A stretch of DNA of 64,000 nucleotides. Source: Ignavibacterium sp. Lineage in GTDB: Bacteria; Bacteroidota; Ignavibacteria; Ignavibacteriales; Ignavibacteriaceae. A model generated the notes under the pieces. The model did not search any database, had not been told where the DNA came from, and saw nothing but the letters and a program-made list of their open reading frames with translations. Below are positions 51,978-62,289 of the stretch, piece after piece. Numbering within the stretch: the stretch's first letter is position 1; each line of letters starts with the position of its first letter. The stretch lies in NCBI GenBank assembly GCA_032027145.1, contig JAVSMP010000001.1, positions 1,950,903-2,014,902 on the forward strand, read 5' to 3'. Position numbers and translations under genes: made by a program.

Positions 51978-52766
51978 TCACCTGGATTTGTTTTGTTTTA
52001 CAAACTCTGCGAGATTAATAAAGTCATCAACATTAAACTGCTCTGCACGATTTGATAAGTCTATACCGCACCCGCTAAAATCTATATCGGCAAATATACT
52101 ATTGCTCAGGGAATTTTTTAATATTTTTCTTCTGTTTCCGAATGATGATTTTACTACAGATTTAAATATTGAATTAAACTCAGTGTCCGTTCTTTTCTCA
52201 TCAAAATAAATATGCACTATTGCAGAATCAACATTTGGTTTCGGGTAAAACACATTTCTGGATACTTTAAATACTAATTCTGCTTTACCGAAATAATTCA
52301 GTAATACTGAAAGAATTCCGTAATCTTTAGTCCCGATTTTTGCAGTCATTCTTTTAGCAACTTCAAACTGAACCATTAAAACTGCATCTTTAATAATTCT
52401 GTTATTATCAAAAAGCTTAAAGAGTATCGGTGATGTAATGTTATAGGGGATATTTCCAACAACTCTGATTTTATTTTTATTCTTCTGAAAAATTTCTGAC
52501 AAATCAATTTCAAGAAAATCCTGCTGAATGATCTTCATAACCTTAAAGCGGTTTATCAGATCCTCAATTACTCTTTTATCAATTTCTACTGCATAAAAAG
52601 TTGAATTAAAGTTAACTAAATATTGAGTAAGTGCTCCTTGCCCAGGACCTATTTCTATGATAACATCATTTTCTTTTGGTTCAATTTCAGAAATGATCTT
52701 CCTGATTATATTTTGATCCTGCAGATAGTTTTGACCGAAGCGTTTTAATGGTATTATTCTACTCAT
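51978..52766 (-). CDS. rsmA: 16S rRNA dimethyladenosine transferase
   Basis: RsmA (KsgA) dimethylates A1518 and A1519 of 16S rRNA in late 30S assembly. The 262 residues show the family opening KRFGQNYLQDQNIIRKII, SAM motif IIEIGPGQGALTQYL, the catalytic NIPYNITSPILFKLF, and the C-terminal VDSAIVHI and KSSFGNRRKILKNSL. Length is normal. It heads the minus-strand operon and diverges from the ROK kinase. Confidence 0.97.
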   Translation of the reverse strand: MSRIIPLKRFGQNYLQDQNIIRKIISEIEPKENDVIIEIGPGQGALTQYLVNFNSTFYAVEIDKRVIEDLINRFKVMKIIQQDFLEIDLSEIFQKNKNKIRVVGNIPYNITSPILFKLFDNNRIIKDAVLMVQFEVAKRMTAKIGTKDYGILSVLLNYFGKAELVFKVSRNVFYPKPNVDSAIVHIYFDEKRTDTEFNSIFKSVVKSSFGNRRKILKNSLSNSIFADIDFSGCGIDLSNRAEQFNVDDFINLAEFVKQNKSR

Positions 52767-52888
52767 AATTTCAATTACTGTGTGGTAAAAAATAAGGATT
52801 TATTTTTTAATCCCGTAAAGCGGTTTGTATAAGAAATAAATATCAAATAGTTTTTGTAGAGACTTTTTAACAATTAACAGGAGTTTTA

Positions 52889-53866
52889 ATGCCGGAAAAA
52901 TTTGTAGTAAGTATAGATATGGGAGGCACAAAAATCCTTGCATCAGTGATTAATTCAAACAAGGGGATTGTTGCCAGACACAAAAAACCTACTAATATTA
53001 ACAGTGGAACAAAAGAGTATGTTAAAGACACTGCAGAACTTATCCATAAAGTGGTTAAATCATCAGGATTAAAAAAACATAATATCGCTGCAGTATGTCT
53101 CGGTGTTCCCGGATCAGTAAATCCGAATACCGGGGTAATTGGATTAGCACCAAATCTTGGGATAAAAAATTTCAGGATGAAAGCAGAGCTGCAGAAATTA
53201 ATTCCATATCCGGTTTTACTAGAAAATGATGTTAATCTTGGTGCCCTTGGCATTAAAAATTTTGGGATTGGAAAAAAATCAAATAATATGCTCGCGGTTT
53301 TTATCGGCACCGGTATAGGCGGAGGTATTGTTATCAATAACAAATTATACCGCGGTTCCACTTTTGTTGCTGGCGAAATAGGACATATTCTTGTTCAGAA
53401 AAACGGACCAATGTGCGGCTGCGGAAAGAAAGGCTGTTTTGAAGCAATGGCAAGCAGAACCGCAATTGTTAATCAGATAGAATATGATATTAAAAAATTA
53501 AAAAAGAAAAGCATCCTTTCAGAACTTATTAGGTCAAAGCAAAGAATTAAAAGCAGTGAATTACAAAATGCAGTTTTAAAAGGAGATAGAGTTACAATAA
53601 AACGAATGACTGACGCCTGCAAAGTAATTGGAGAAGTACTTGGGAGTGTCTGCAGTTTAATGAATTTCGATATGATAGTTTTGGGCGGCGGGGTAGTTGA
53701 GGCATTGGGTGATTTTATGCTTCCAATAATAAAGGTGGAATTTAAAAAACAAGTTTTTAGTGTTTCCGGTAAAGGAGTAAAAATTGTTACTTCTAAACTG
53801 GGTGATGATGCTGCTATTTATGGCGGGCTGGCTTTAGCAGAAGAATATTTTGGTAGAAAGTTTTAA
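52889..53866 (+). CDS. ROK-family sugar kinase/glucokinase
   Basis: The 325-residue ROK protein phosphorylates glucose or another hexose. Seen: N-terminal phosphate loop VSIDMGGTKILASVI, the GIGGGIVINNKLYRGS and GEIGHILVQ motifs, and the zinc-binding CGCGKKGCFEAMASR signature. There is no N-terminal helix-turn-helix, so it is a kinase rather than a repressor. The gene ends 4 nt inside the convergent ABC-F gene. Glucokinase activity is probable but other hexoses are possible. Confidence 0.9.
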   Translation: MPEKFVVSIDMGGTKILASVINSNKGIVARHKKPTNINSGTKEYVKDTAELIHKVVKSSGLKKHNIAAVCLGVPGSVNPNTGVIGLAPNLGIKNFRMKAELQKLIPYPVLLENDVNLGALGIKNFGIGKKSNNMLAVFIGTGIGGGIVINNKLYRGSTFVAGEIGHILVQKNGPMCGCGKKGCFEAMASRTAIVNQIEYDIKKLKKKSILSELIRSKQRIKSSELQNAVLKGDRVTIKRMTDACKVIGEVLGSVCSLMNFDMIVLGGGVVEALGDFMLPIIKVEFKKQVFSVSGKGVKIVTSKLGDDAAIYGGLALAEEYFGRKF

Positions 53867-55818
53867 GTGAATTGAGATTCAATCTTAATTAATTTCTCAT
53901 TAAGTTCTTCCCACTTTTTCATCGCAAGTTCCAGATCAGACTTTGTCTGGTTTAAGTATTTGGTTGTCTCTTTAGCAATTTCTCCTTTTGAATAGATAAC
54001 CGGATCAGCAAGTTTTATTTCTAATTCTTTTATTTTGGTTTCATAAGTATCAATCATACTTTCAACTTTAGAAATTTCTATCACTAAATCTTTGGTTGCC
54101 TTATGCTTTTGCTGACGCAGTTCAGCTTCAATCCTTTTTTGATCTTTTCGATTTGTAATTGTTAATTCTTTTTTATCCTTTCTTGTCTTAACTATATCAT
54201 CTCTTTCAAAGGTGGAATGTTCTCTTTTTTCAATAAAGTAATCAATCCCGCCATAGTAAGTTTTAAGATTACCTTTTCTGATGTCAATTACCTTTGTAAC
54301 AATTGGTCTTAAAAAATCTATATCGTGTGAAACGAGAACCAATGTTCCGGTAAAATCAATTAATGCCTTTTGCAATATGAGTTTTGAGTTATAGTCCAGA
54401 TGGTTTGTTGGTTCATCAAGAATGATAAAATTAGATTTTGTAAGAAGGATTTTGCAAAGCGCAACTCGGCTTTTTTCACCGCCTGAGAGAACCCCGACTT
54501 TTTTAAAAACATCATCACCTGTAAATAAAAAAGAACCAAGCAATGATCTTAACTGACCAAGAGTCTTTTCTTCATCAATTCCATCAACGGTTTCAATAAT
54601 TTCCAGCTCAGGATCAAGGTTATCTGCAACATCCTGTGCATAATATGATATGATAGTATTGTGTCCAACAATTCTATCGCCGGAATCAAAACCAATTACA
54701 CCTGCAATAATTTTTGCAAGTGTTGATTTACCAGCTCCATTAGGTCCTACGAAAGCAATTTTTTCACCTCTCCCAATTTCAAAATCAATTCCTTCAAAAA
54801 CTTTTATATCGCCGTATGATTTGAAAATACTGTTCAATTTTACAGGGGTTCTTCCACTCAAAGCAGGCTGAGTGAATTTAATATTAATTTTTGAATTAGA
54901 TTCAGGCAGCTCAATCAATTCAATCTTTTCAAGTTGTTTTATTCTGCTTTGAACTTGTCGTGCTTTTGTAGCCTTATATCTGAAGCGTTCAATGAATTTT
55001 TCAGTTTCTTTTATTTTATTTTGCTGTTGTTCAAATTGTTGAACTGCTAATTCATCCCGTTCAGCTTTATAGCGCAGATAGGCATCGTAATCACCCTTGA
55101 AAGTATAAAACTTACCCAGAAAAATTTCCAAAGTTCTGTTAGTTACCTGATTGACAAAATTTTTATCGTGTGATACAATCAGTAAACCGCCTTTATATGC
55201 TTTTAAGTAACTGATCAGCCATTCAAGCGAATCAATATCAAGGTGATTAGTCGGTTCATCCAATAAAAGTATGTCATTTTGTGAAATAAGAATTTTTGCT
55301 AAAGCAATTCTCATTTGCCATCCGCCAGAAAACTCATCGGTTAAGCGGTTAAAATCCGACTCTTCAAAACCCAGTCCTATTAAAATCTTTTCAACTTTTG
55401 ATTGTACAGAATAAGAATCCATTCCTTCAAGAATATGATGTACTTCGCCAAGTTGGTGAGCAAGGTCCATTTTCTCTTCATCAGAAAGTTCCGGCGCATT
55501 AAGTGCATTTGTTATTTCTTTCTCTTTATTGTTAAGCTCAACGATATCACTTAATGCTGAAGAAGCTTCTTCAAGTAAAGAATTACCGGAGTGTGTAACA
55601 TGTTCCTGAGGAAGATATCCAATGGTGATTCTTTTTTGTTTTAATACTTCACCTGATTCTGGTTGAAGAGAGCCATTTATGATTTTAAGAAGTGATGATT
55701 TACCAGTACCGTTTGCCCCGACAAGTGAGATTTTATCTCCGGATGCGATTTTATAATTGACATCTTTAAAGAGATAATTACCATTGAATTGTAAAGAGAT
55801 ATTTACAAGATCAATCAT
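53863..55818 (-). CDS. ABC-F-family ATPase
   Basis: The 651-residue protein has two ABC modules joined by a linker with no membrane segments, as in ABC-F translation factors. Seen: Walker A GANGTGKSSLLKI and GPNGAGKSTLAKI, signatures FSGGWQMRIALAKIL and LSGGEKSRVALCKIL, and a C-terminal coiled coil (about 555-650) rich in Lys/Glu, as in Uup. Members act on ribosomes (EttA, Uup) or confer antibiotic protection. Subgroup Uup-like is my preference; the role is open. It is 11 nt after the PorZ-like gene. Confidence 0.92.
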   Translation of the reverse strand: MIDLVNISLQFNGNYLFKDVNYKIASGDKISLVGANGTGKSSLLKIINGSLQPESGEVLKQKRITIGYLPQEHVTHSGNSLLEEASSALSDIVELNNKEKEITNALNAPELSDEEKMDLAHQLGEVHHILEGMDSYSVQSKVEKILIGLGFEESDFNRLTDEFSGGWQMRIALAKILISQNDILLLDEPTNHLDIDSLEWLISYLKAYKGGLLIVSHDKNFVNQVTNRTLEIFLGKFYTFKGDYDAYLRYKAERDELAVQQFEQQQNKIKETEKFIERFRYKATKARQVQSRIKQLEKIELIELPESNSKINIKFTQPALSGRTPVKLNSIFKSYGDIKVFEGIDFEIGRGEKIAFVGPNGAGKSTLAKIIAGVIGFDSGDRIVGHNTIISYYAQDVADNLDPELEIIETVDGIDEEKTLGQLRSLLGSFLFTGDDVFKKVGVLSGGEKSRVALCKILLTKSNFIILDEPTNHLDYNSKLILQKALIDFTGTLVLVSHDIDFLRPIVTKVIDIRKGNLKTYYGGIDYFIEKREHSTFERDDIVKTRKDKKELTITNRKDQKRIEAELRQQKHKATKDLVIEISKVESMIDTYETKIKELEIKLADPVIYSKGEIAKETTKYLNQTKSDLELAMKKWEELNEKLIKIESQFT

Positions 55819-55829
55819 TACAGAAACAA

Positions 55830-58055
55830 CTACTCTCTGATAACTGCTATTTTTCCGGTTTCTACACTATTACCTTCCTGATCGTAGGCGATAACAATAT
55901 AAACTCCGCTGTTTACAAGATTTCCATTTTCATCTCTTCCATCCCAAAAAGCAGTTCTGCCGCCTGGTGATGAAAACTGTCTGATAAGTACTCCTGAAAC
56001 TGAAATAATTTTTATATCAGAATTTCTTATCAACCCATCAATGGTAACAAGTTTGGATTCATTGTTTAACCTTAGTGGATTTGGGAAAATTGTTAAGCCG
56101 TCAAAACTTTCAACAGGTAAAATAGATGGTGTATCGAAGAAAGTTAAACCTTCATCGGTACCTACAAATATTCTACCGGTCTTTTCATCAATAGCTAAAC
56201 TGGTAATTACATCAGACGGAAGCGGACTGTTTCTAGAATCAAGAGTTTTCAAGAGCTGTGTTCCATCCGAATTTAAAAGCATAAGCCCTTGATTTGTTCC
56301 AAGCCATTTTTGATTTAGTGGATCAACTACCATTGCGTTTATTGTTTGCTGTCTGACAGAAAAAGATGTACTGATTTTAAATTGAGGGTTATTTGAGTTT
56401 AATACAATACTGGGATTTGTAATTATATTAACTCCCAGATTTGTTCCTACCCAAACATCACCACGCCTATCAACTACAAGACTTAATACATTGTTGCTTG
56501 TTAATCCTTTTACAGTGCTTACAAAACCAAAACTATCATCTGATTCATTATTGTAGGTCCCTTTTTCATTAAAGTAATATAAACCCAAGCCTCCGCCGTT
56601 TGTCATCAGATACCATTTGGTTCCAAAATTATCGATAACGAGATTTTTGAACTCACTAAATTCTCCATATTGTTCAGTAGGATTCTGAAAGCTATACCAA
56701 ACACTGTCCTTAGTTAGAAGATAAAGTGATTTTTTATCAGCTGGTCTTAAGTTTAAAATCCATAAATTATTTTTTGAATCCTCAGCAAATGCCGGGATAA
56801 CAACAAATTTATTATTTTGGTTTATGCCAACCATTGGGGTATTATCTGAGTGATATCTAAATATTCCATTAGAATTAATTTTAACAAAACCTTGTCCCCA
56901 GCTGCCTGCATAAATAGTATTATCACTCGAACAAAAAACAGAATAGTAAGCATTTGTGAAAAGCTCAGGGTGATTTGCTGTGTTATATGTTTCCCAGATT
57001 GATCCATCAAAATTATACAAGCCCTTACCCGAAACATCCTTTCCGCTTGCAGACCATAAGTTTCCTGTCTTGTCAACGATCATATCAGGAAATTGATTAG
57101 CTGCCGGTCCATTCGGAACAAGTATTCCTGAATCTGTTTGTATTCCTATCTTGGATGATATAATTAAACCATTTGTAGTTGAATAAGCTAACCCGGTTGG
57201 ATTTCCGCTTACACTCTTAATCTCACTTAAATTGTTTCCATCATATAAAAAAACTTTAGTTGAAGTAAGCAGATATAAATCTGAACCTTCAACAATCATA
57301 TCAAGAATATTAATACTTGTCAGCCCGAGATATGTTTGCCATACACTTCCGTTAAATATGGATAATCCTAAACTTGTTGCTGCTATAAGATTTCCATTAT
57401 AAAAAGCTAATTTGTTTACAGCACCAGCAGGTAATCCATTGTTTTGATTGTAAACATTCCATGATTCAGGAGCAGAAAGATTAACAGCTCCGGGTTTCTG
57501 TATTGCAATACCTTCTTGAGTAGCCGCATAAATCAAGTCTGTAATCAGAATATGATTAACTTTTATATTTGATGTAAAGGACCCGAACTTAAAGTAAGTA
57601 TCATAAAAGAAAAAATTGTTTGCATCAATAACAGAAATTCCGAAATCAGTTGAGATAAAAATGCTATCACCATGTGCAGTTATGCTATTAATTGCTTTAT
57701 TAGTCTTATCAGAGTTGAAGATATCCAGTATAGCTTTGAAGCTGTTGCTTTGCGGATTATAAACGTCTATGGTTCCGTTTGCACTTCCAAACCATACTTT
57801 ATTATTATGATCAATAGCAACCGAAAATAAATTTCTGCCAAGCAAACCTTGAGACTTATGATAAGTCTTGTAACCGCTCTCAGCAAAATCGTAATAAAAT
57901 GCTCCGCCGCTTGTTGCTGCCCATACTCCGTTTTCAACAATTGTTATACAATTGACGTTTTCCATATTAGCATAATTTTGCCAATTAGTTTGTTGTTGTG
58001 CAAAAGCAATTGAAGATAGAATTAACAAAACAACAATTGATAAGATTCTTTTCAT
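55830..58055 (-). CDS. PorZ-like beta-propeller protein with T9SS C-terminal domain
   Basis: The 741-residue exported protein (signal peptide MKRILSIVVLLILSSIAFAQQ) is built of repeated propeller blades of the two-component-regulator type, for example VWFGSANGTIDVYN, VWVGTNLGVNII, KWLGTNQGLMLLN and IFVGTDEGLTFFD. The C terminus (from about residue 655) starts FPNPLRLNN and ends ETGKIAVIRE, a T9SS-type domain. The arrangement of two propellers plus this domain matches PorZ of P. gingivalis, which delivers the lipopolysaccharide anchor to T9SS cargo. The PorZ match is by architecture only. Confidence 0.75.
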   Translation of the reverse strand: MKRILSIVVLLILSSIAFAQQQTNWQNYANMENVNCITIVENGVWAATSGGAFYYDFAESGYKTYHKSQGLLGRNLFSVAIDHNNKVWFGSANGTIDVYNPQSNSFKAILDIFNSDKTNKAINSITAHGDSIFISTDFGISVIDANNFFFYDTYFKFGSFTSNIKVNHILITDLIYAATQEGIAIQKPGAVNLSAPESWNVYNQNNGLPAGAVNKLAFYNGNLIAATSLGLSIFNGSVWQTYLGLTSINILDMIVEGSDLYLLTSTKVFLYDGNNLSEIKSVSGNPTGLAYSTTNGLIISSKIGIQTDSGILVPNGPAANQFPDMIVDKTGNLWSASGKDVSGKGLYNFDGSIWETYNTANHPELFTNAYYSVFCSSDNTIYAGSWGQGFVKINSNGIFRYHSDNTPMVGINQNNKFVVIPAFAEDSKNNLWILNLRPADKKSLYLLTKDSVWYSFQNPTEQYGEFSEFKNLVIDNFGTKWYLMTNGGGLGLYYFNEKGTYNNESDDSFGFVSTVKGLTSNNVLSLVVDRRGDVWVGTNLGVNIITNPSIVLNSNNPQFKISTSFSVRQQTINAMVVDPLNQKWLGTNQGLMLLNSDGTQLLKTLDSRNSPLPSDVITSLAIDEKTGRIFVGTDEGLTFFDTPSILPVESFDGLTIFPNPLRLNNESKLVTIDGLIRNSDIKIISVSGVLIRQFSSPGGRTAFWDGRDENGNLVNSGVYIVIAYDQEGNSVETGKIAVIRE

Positions 58056-58299
58056 TTTAATTCCCAGAGTTTTTTACGCATTTGCTGTAACATCTATATC
58101 CGATTAAATATTGTTGATGTTAAAATATAACTATTTGGATTTATTTAAAGTGGAAAAATCATACACTGTAAGTGAAAAGATCAGCTTTGTTAAATGAAGA
58201 TATAACTGAATCAGAACCTTTATGTCCATTCTTTATTTCGACAAGCAAAACTGTTTATCTAATCAAATTCTTCACTGAAATAAGTAAATGACAATAACA
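58056..58299. other. Gap between the PorZ-like and PHP genes
   Basis: The 244-nt stretch shows no open reading frame of note, hairpin, repeat or promoter I can support. It probably holds the PHP gene's terminator region and the PorZ-like promoter. Confidence 0.3.
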
Positions 58300-59130
58300 T
58301 TATGCAGTATTTCTTAATATTTGTTTGCGCATTGCTTCAACTCTTGAATAAGGTACACAATATTTACCTAGATTATTATAATCGTTTCTATCTCCGCCAT
58401 GAAAATCTGAACCACCACTTTCGAGTAAAAAATACTCATTCACAATTCCTCTGTAATGTTTAATTTGATGCGGCAAGTGTGAGGGATGAATAACTTCAAT
58501 TCCATCTAAACCGGCATCAATTAATTCAACCATAATATTATCTGGTAAAGGACCGGGATGAGCAATAAAAGATAAACCACCGGCATCGCTGATTATCTTA
58601 AATGCACTTCTGGGTGATACATGGACTTTTCTTTCATAAGCAGGGCATCCATTGCCGATGTATTTACTAAAAGCCTCAAAGTAATTGCCTACTAATCCAT
58701 TTAATACCATTGCTTTTGCAATATGCGGTCTGCCAACTACTGAGTTCTTTGCGATGCTCATAACATCATCAATTGTTAGATGCAAGCCAAGAGTATTAAG
58801 TTTTTCAATTATCCTGATAGCACGTTTAATTCTTTCGGCTCTGAAAAATTTAAGATATTCGCCAAGTTCTTTATTTGCCGGATCAAAAAAATATGCAAGT
58901 ATATGAACTTCACGGTCTCTGATATCTGAGCTGATTTCTAAACCTGGTATTACCTCAACCCCGGATATTTTTCCAATTTCAATAGCTTCAAAAATACCAT
59001 CAACTGTATCATGGTCGGTAATACTGATTACATCAATTCCTGCATCTTTAACTTTCAAAATTAATTCTTCAGGTGTATGCTGTCCATCAGAATATTTTGA
59101 ATGCATATGTAGATCAGCTTTTACACTCAT
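58300..59130 (-). CDS. PHP-domain phosphoesterase (TrpH/RNase AM-like)
   Basis: The 276-residue protein has the PHP metal site: DLHMHSKYSDGQHTPEELI, ISITDHDTVDGIFEAI, LEISSDIRDREVHILAYFF and the C-terminal GGSDFHGG. In enterobacteria, TrpH/RnaAM is a 5'-3' exonuclease and 3',5'-nucleotide phosphatase; the same activity is plausible. It is co-transcribed with the Crp/Fnr regulator 3 nt upstream. Confidence 0.93.
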   Translation of the reverse strand: MSVKADLHMHSKYSDGQHTPEELILKVKDAGIDVISITDHDTVDGIFEAIEIGKISGVEVIPGLEISSDIRDREVHILAYFFDPANKELGEYLKFFRAERIKRAIRIIEKLNTLGLHLTIDDVMSIAKNSVVGRPHIAKAMVLNGLVGNYFEAFSKYIGNGCPAYERKVHVSPRSAFKIISDAGGLSFIAHPGPLPDNIMVELIDAGLDGIEVIHPSHLPHQIKHYRGIVNEYFLLESGGSDFHGGDRNDYNNLGKYCVPYSRVEAMRKQILRNTA

Positions 59131-59133
59131 AAA

Positions 59134-59817
59134 TCAGTGAAACAGTTCTTTAAATTTTTCATAATCGATAATTCTTAATCTGGAACCATCCAATTCAACC
59201 AAGCCTTTCTTGGCAAAAGAATGTAAAGTTCTGGAAATCGTTTCTCTTGATGTACCAGCCATATTAGCCAATTCCTGTTGATAAGGCAGATGGTCAATTT
59301 CAACAATACCTTGTCTAATTTTACCAACTTCATCAGCAATCTGAAGAAGAACAGTTGCAACTTTACCTTCGGCATCTTTTAATGAAAGTGCTTTAATCTT
59401 CAAAGTTGCAGCCCGCAGCCTTTTGGTTAATTCAGTTAAAAGTGCAACTGATACATCCGGATACTTAAAAAGCAAATCTAAAAATTCAGCTCTTTGAATA
59501 ATAAATATCTTTGAATCTTCTACAGCTGTTACAGTTGCTGATCTTGCCATACCATCAAGCAGAGACATTTCACCAAAAAAATCTGATTCATTCAGCATAG
59601 CCAGGATTACTTCCTTATCATCATTACTTGATCTGGAAATTTTCACTTTTCCTTCTGCAATCACAAAGAAAGCTGATCCTGTATCCTCTTCATTAAGAAT
59701 AATGGAGTTCTTTTTAAATGATTGGATAACACCTGATTTAGCAATCTTTTCAAGTGTTTCTTCTTCTAATTCTGAAAAGATTGGGACATTTGATAGGAAT
59801 TCTATATTACTTAACAA
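59134..59817 (-). CDS. Crp/Fnr-family transcriptional regulator
   Basis: The 227-residue protein has an N-terminal cyclic-nucleotide-binding-like domain (about 15-130, with NEEDTGSAFFVIAEGKVKIS and FFGEMSLLDGMARSATV) and a C-terminal helix-turn-helix (ELANMAGTSRETISRTLHSF, about 175-195). GEMSLL..RSATV is the cyclic-nucleotide phosphate-binding-site pattern, so cAMP or a related ligand is possible. There is no FNR-type N-terminal cysteine cluster. The start is TTG 59817, supported by AGAGGT upstream. It forms an operon with the PHP gene. Confidence 0.93.
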   Translation of the reverse strand: MLSNIEFLSNVPIFSELEEETLEKIAKSGVIQSFKKNSIILNEEDTGSAFFVIAEGKVKISRSSNDDKEVILAMLNESDFFGEMSLLDGMARSATVTAVEDSKIFIIQRAEFLDLLFKYPDVSVALLTELTKRLRAATLKIKALSLKDAEGKVATVLLQIADEVGKIRQGIVEIDHLPYQQELANMAGTSRETISRTLHSFAKKGLVELDGSRLRIIDYEKFKELFH

Positions 59818-60177
59818 GTTTTTACCTCTTTCTTAAAATATACATTGCAAAAAATACCTTTGATGATTCATAAAGTCAAATAATTACCTGACTTAATAAG
59901 GTAAAGTAGAATACAAGCAGAAGTATTAAATTCAAACTTCTGAAAAATTACACTAAGAATTATAGACTGGAGAATGTCATTTGGTCCATATCAGACGATT
60001 ATTTTTAATTTATTTGTTCTGATTCCGAAACTTGTTTCTAATAAACATCATAACAGTTTTTGGTGAGTCTCCAGCAGATAAAAAGATAGTCTTCTAATTT
60101 AATTGTTTTTTTAGCCCGATGTATCTATTTTACCCCGCTTAATTTTTCAAGTTAAATAATACGGAGATTTTTTAATT
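59818..60177. other. 360-nt intergenic region between the Crp/Fnr and PpiD-like genes
   Basis: The genes diverge here, so promoters for both should lie inside. I see no convincing TTGACA/TATAAT or TAnnTTTG pair, hairpin or coding sequence. A GGAG lies 14 nt before the PpiD-like start codon. Nothing else is recognisable. Confidence 0.4.
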
Positions 60178-62271
60178 ATGGGTATGATGGCCAAAATGAG
60201 GAGTTTGGCTCCAGCCTTTATTCTTACTGTAGGCGGTTTATTCGTTCTTTTTATGGTTATTTCTGATTCAAACGTTCTTGAAGCACTTGGCGGTGGAAGA
60301 AGTAATAATATTGGTAGTGTAAATGGTGAAGAGATAACTTATCAGGAATTTCAGACAGCAGTTGATCAGCAAATAGAAAATCAAAAAAAACAAACAGGGC
60401 AAGATCCTGATGAAACACAAGTTGACCAGATAAGAGATCAAGTGTGGGATGCAATTGTTACTCAAAAAGTATTTTCACAACTGATTAAAAAATATGGTAT
60501 TACTGTTACTGATCAGGAAATAAAAGACGCTATCCTTGGTGAAAATCCACCAGAATTTTTGAAACAGAACTTTATTGATTCTCTGGGAAATTTTAATCAT
60601 CAATTATATCAGCAGGCAATTTTTGATCCTCAGAATAAAGCTGCGCTAATTCAGGCTGAAGAATACATCAGACAATCAAAACTTACTCAGAAACTGCAAA
60701 GTCTGGTTCTTGCTTCTGTTAATGTAGGAGAAGATGAAGTTGAAAAAAGATTTATTGATCAGAATACAAATATTGAAGCAGAATATATCCTTTTTGATGT
60801 AAATAAAATTAAGGACTCTGATGTTAGTATTTCTGATGAGGATTTAAAAACCTATTATGACAAGAATTTAAATAATTACAAAATTCCTCCTCAGAGAAAA
60901 TTAAAGTTTGTCTTATTTCAAAATGTTGCTTCTGCCGAAGATTCTCAAATGGTTTACAAGAATCTATTAAATGTTAAAAACTCAATTATTGCTGGTGATA
61001 CTGCTAATTTCTCTCAGCTAGTTAGTATTTATTCTGAAACACCGTATTCTAAGGATACTTTAGCGGTTAATATGCTTACTCCGGAAGCTGTTTCAGCTTT
61101 TAAAAAATCTGTTGTTGGCGAGGTTGTTGGTCCTTTCACTTCTCCGCAGGGTTATGTTTTGTATAAATATTATGGTTCTGTTCCAACAAACGATGTTTCT
61201 GTTAAAGTTTCACATATTCTGATTAACCAATATGGTAGTGATGAAAATAATCTGGCAGAGGCTAATAAAATATATCAGAGATTAATTGCAGGTGAAAGTT
61301 TTGAAAAACTTGCTAAAGAATTTTCAAAAGATCCGGGAAGTGGAAGTAATGGTGGAGATCTTGGCTATTTTAGTAAAGGTATGATGGTTAAGGAATTTGA
61401 AGATGCAAGTTTTTCTGGTGCTGTGGGAGTTGTACAAAAACCGGTTAAAACTACTTATGGCTATCATATTATTAAGGTTACTGATAGAGCTGATAGAAAA
61501 TATATTGTTGAAAGAATTATAAATTCTGTAAAACAATCTGCAAGCAGCAGAGACCGGAATTTTAATGCAGCTAATGATTTTTCATATCTTGCTCAAAAAA
61601 ATGATTTTGATACCGAAGCGAAGATTATGAATTATACAGTTCGCGAAACTCCTTTGTTTACAGAACAAGCTCCATCAATTCCATCTTTAGGTAACAATAA
61701 GAGATTAGTAATATTTGCTTTCGAAAATAGCGTTAACACAGTAAGTGATGTTTTCAAAGTTACAAACGGTTATGTTGTTACAAAAATATCAGAAGTTGAA
61801 AATGAAAAATTTAGACCTTTTGATGAATTGAAGGAACAAATTAAACCTGCCGTTATCAGAGAAAAAAAATTCGAAATTCTTAAAACTACTGTCAACGATG
61901 TTTATAATAAGATTAACGGTGATTTGACAAAAGCTGCTGCAATCGACTCTAACTATAAAGTTCAACAAACAGGGAATTTTACCCCTCAGGGTACAATCCC
62001 ATCTATAGGAAGAGATTATGCTTTCATTAATACAGCATTAAAATTAAAATTAAACATAGTATCTGAGCCGATAAAAGCAACGCGCGGTTATTATATCTTA
62101 AAAGTAACTAAACGAAGTGACTTTAATAAAGATGCATTTGATTCTCAAAGTACTGCAATCAGAAACTCACTGATGCAGGAAAGAAGAGGCAGATTTTTGA
62201 ATCAATGGGTTAATGAAATTAAAGAAAATGCCAAGATTGTTGATAACAGACATTTATTCTTCCGGCAGTAA
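60178..62271 (+). CDS. PpiD-like membrane-anchored peptidylprolyl isomerase
   Basis: The 697-residue protein has one N-terminal membrane helix (about residues 12-31, AFILTVGGLFVLFMVISDS), then a SurA-like N-terminal chaperone domain (GEEITYQEFQTAVDQQIE). A parvulin domain lies at about residues 340-450 (VSVKVSHILINQYG, GSGSNGGDLGYFSKGMMVKEFE, KTTYGYHIIKV). A second, less conserved parvulin-like segment follows near the C terminus. This matches PpiD/SurA-family chaperones for outer-membrane proteins at the Sec translocon. Alternative start codons at 60184 and 60187 are possible. Confidence 0.92.
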   Translation: MGMMAKMRSLAPAFILTVGGLFVLFMVISDSNVLEALGGGRSNNIGSVNGEEITYQEFQTAVDQQIENQKKQTGQDPDETQVDQIRDQVWDAIVTQKVFSQLIKKYGITVTDQEIKDAILGENPPEFLKQNFIDSLGNFNHQLYQQAIFDPQNKAALIQAEEYIRQSKLTQKLQSLVLASVNVGEDEVEKRFIDQNTNIEAEYILFDVNKIKDSDVSISDEDLKTYYDKNLNNYKIPPQRKLKFVLFQNVASAEDSQMVYKNLLNVKNSIIAGDTANFSQLVSIYSETPYSKDTLAVNMLTPEAVSAFKKSVVGEVVGPFTSPQGYVLYKYYGSVPTNDVSVKVSHILINQYGSDENNLAEANKIYQRLIAGESFEKLAKEFSKDPGSGSNGGDLGYFSKGMMVKEFEDASFSGAVGVVQKPVKTTYGYHIIKVTDRADRKYIVERIINSVKQSASSRDRNFNAANDFSYLAQKNDFDTEAKIMNYTVRETPLFTEQAPSIPSLGNNKRLVIFAFENSVNTVSDVFKVTNGYVVTKISEVENEKFRPFDELKEQIKPAVIREKKFEILKTTVNDVYNKINGDLTKAAAIDSNYKVQQTGNFTPQGTIPSIGRDYAFINTALKLKLNIVSEPIKATRGYYILKVTKRSDFNKDAFDSQSTAIRNSLMQERRGRFLNQWVNEIKENAKIVDNRHLFFRQ

Positions 62272-62289
62272 TTTCTTTATTATGCTTTT

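Noticed and set aside
59175-59375. Second frame within the Crp/Fnr gene
   Set aside because: It overlaps the helix-turn-helix of a well-conserved regulator in another frame.
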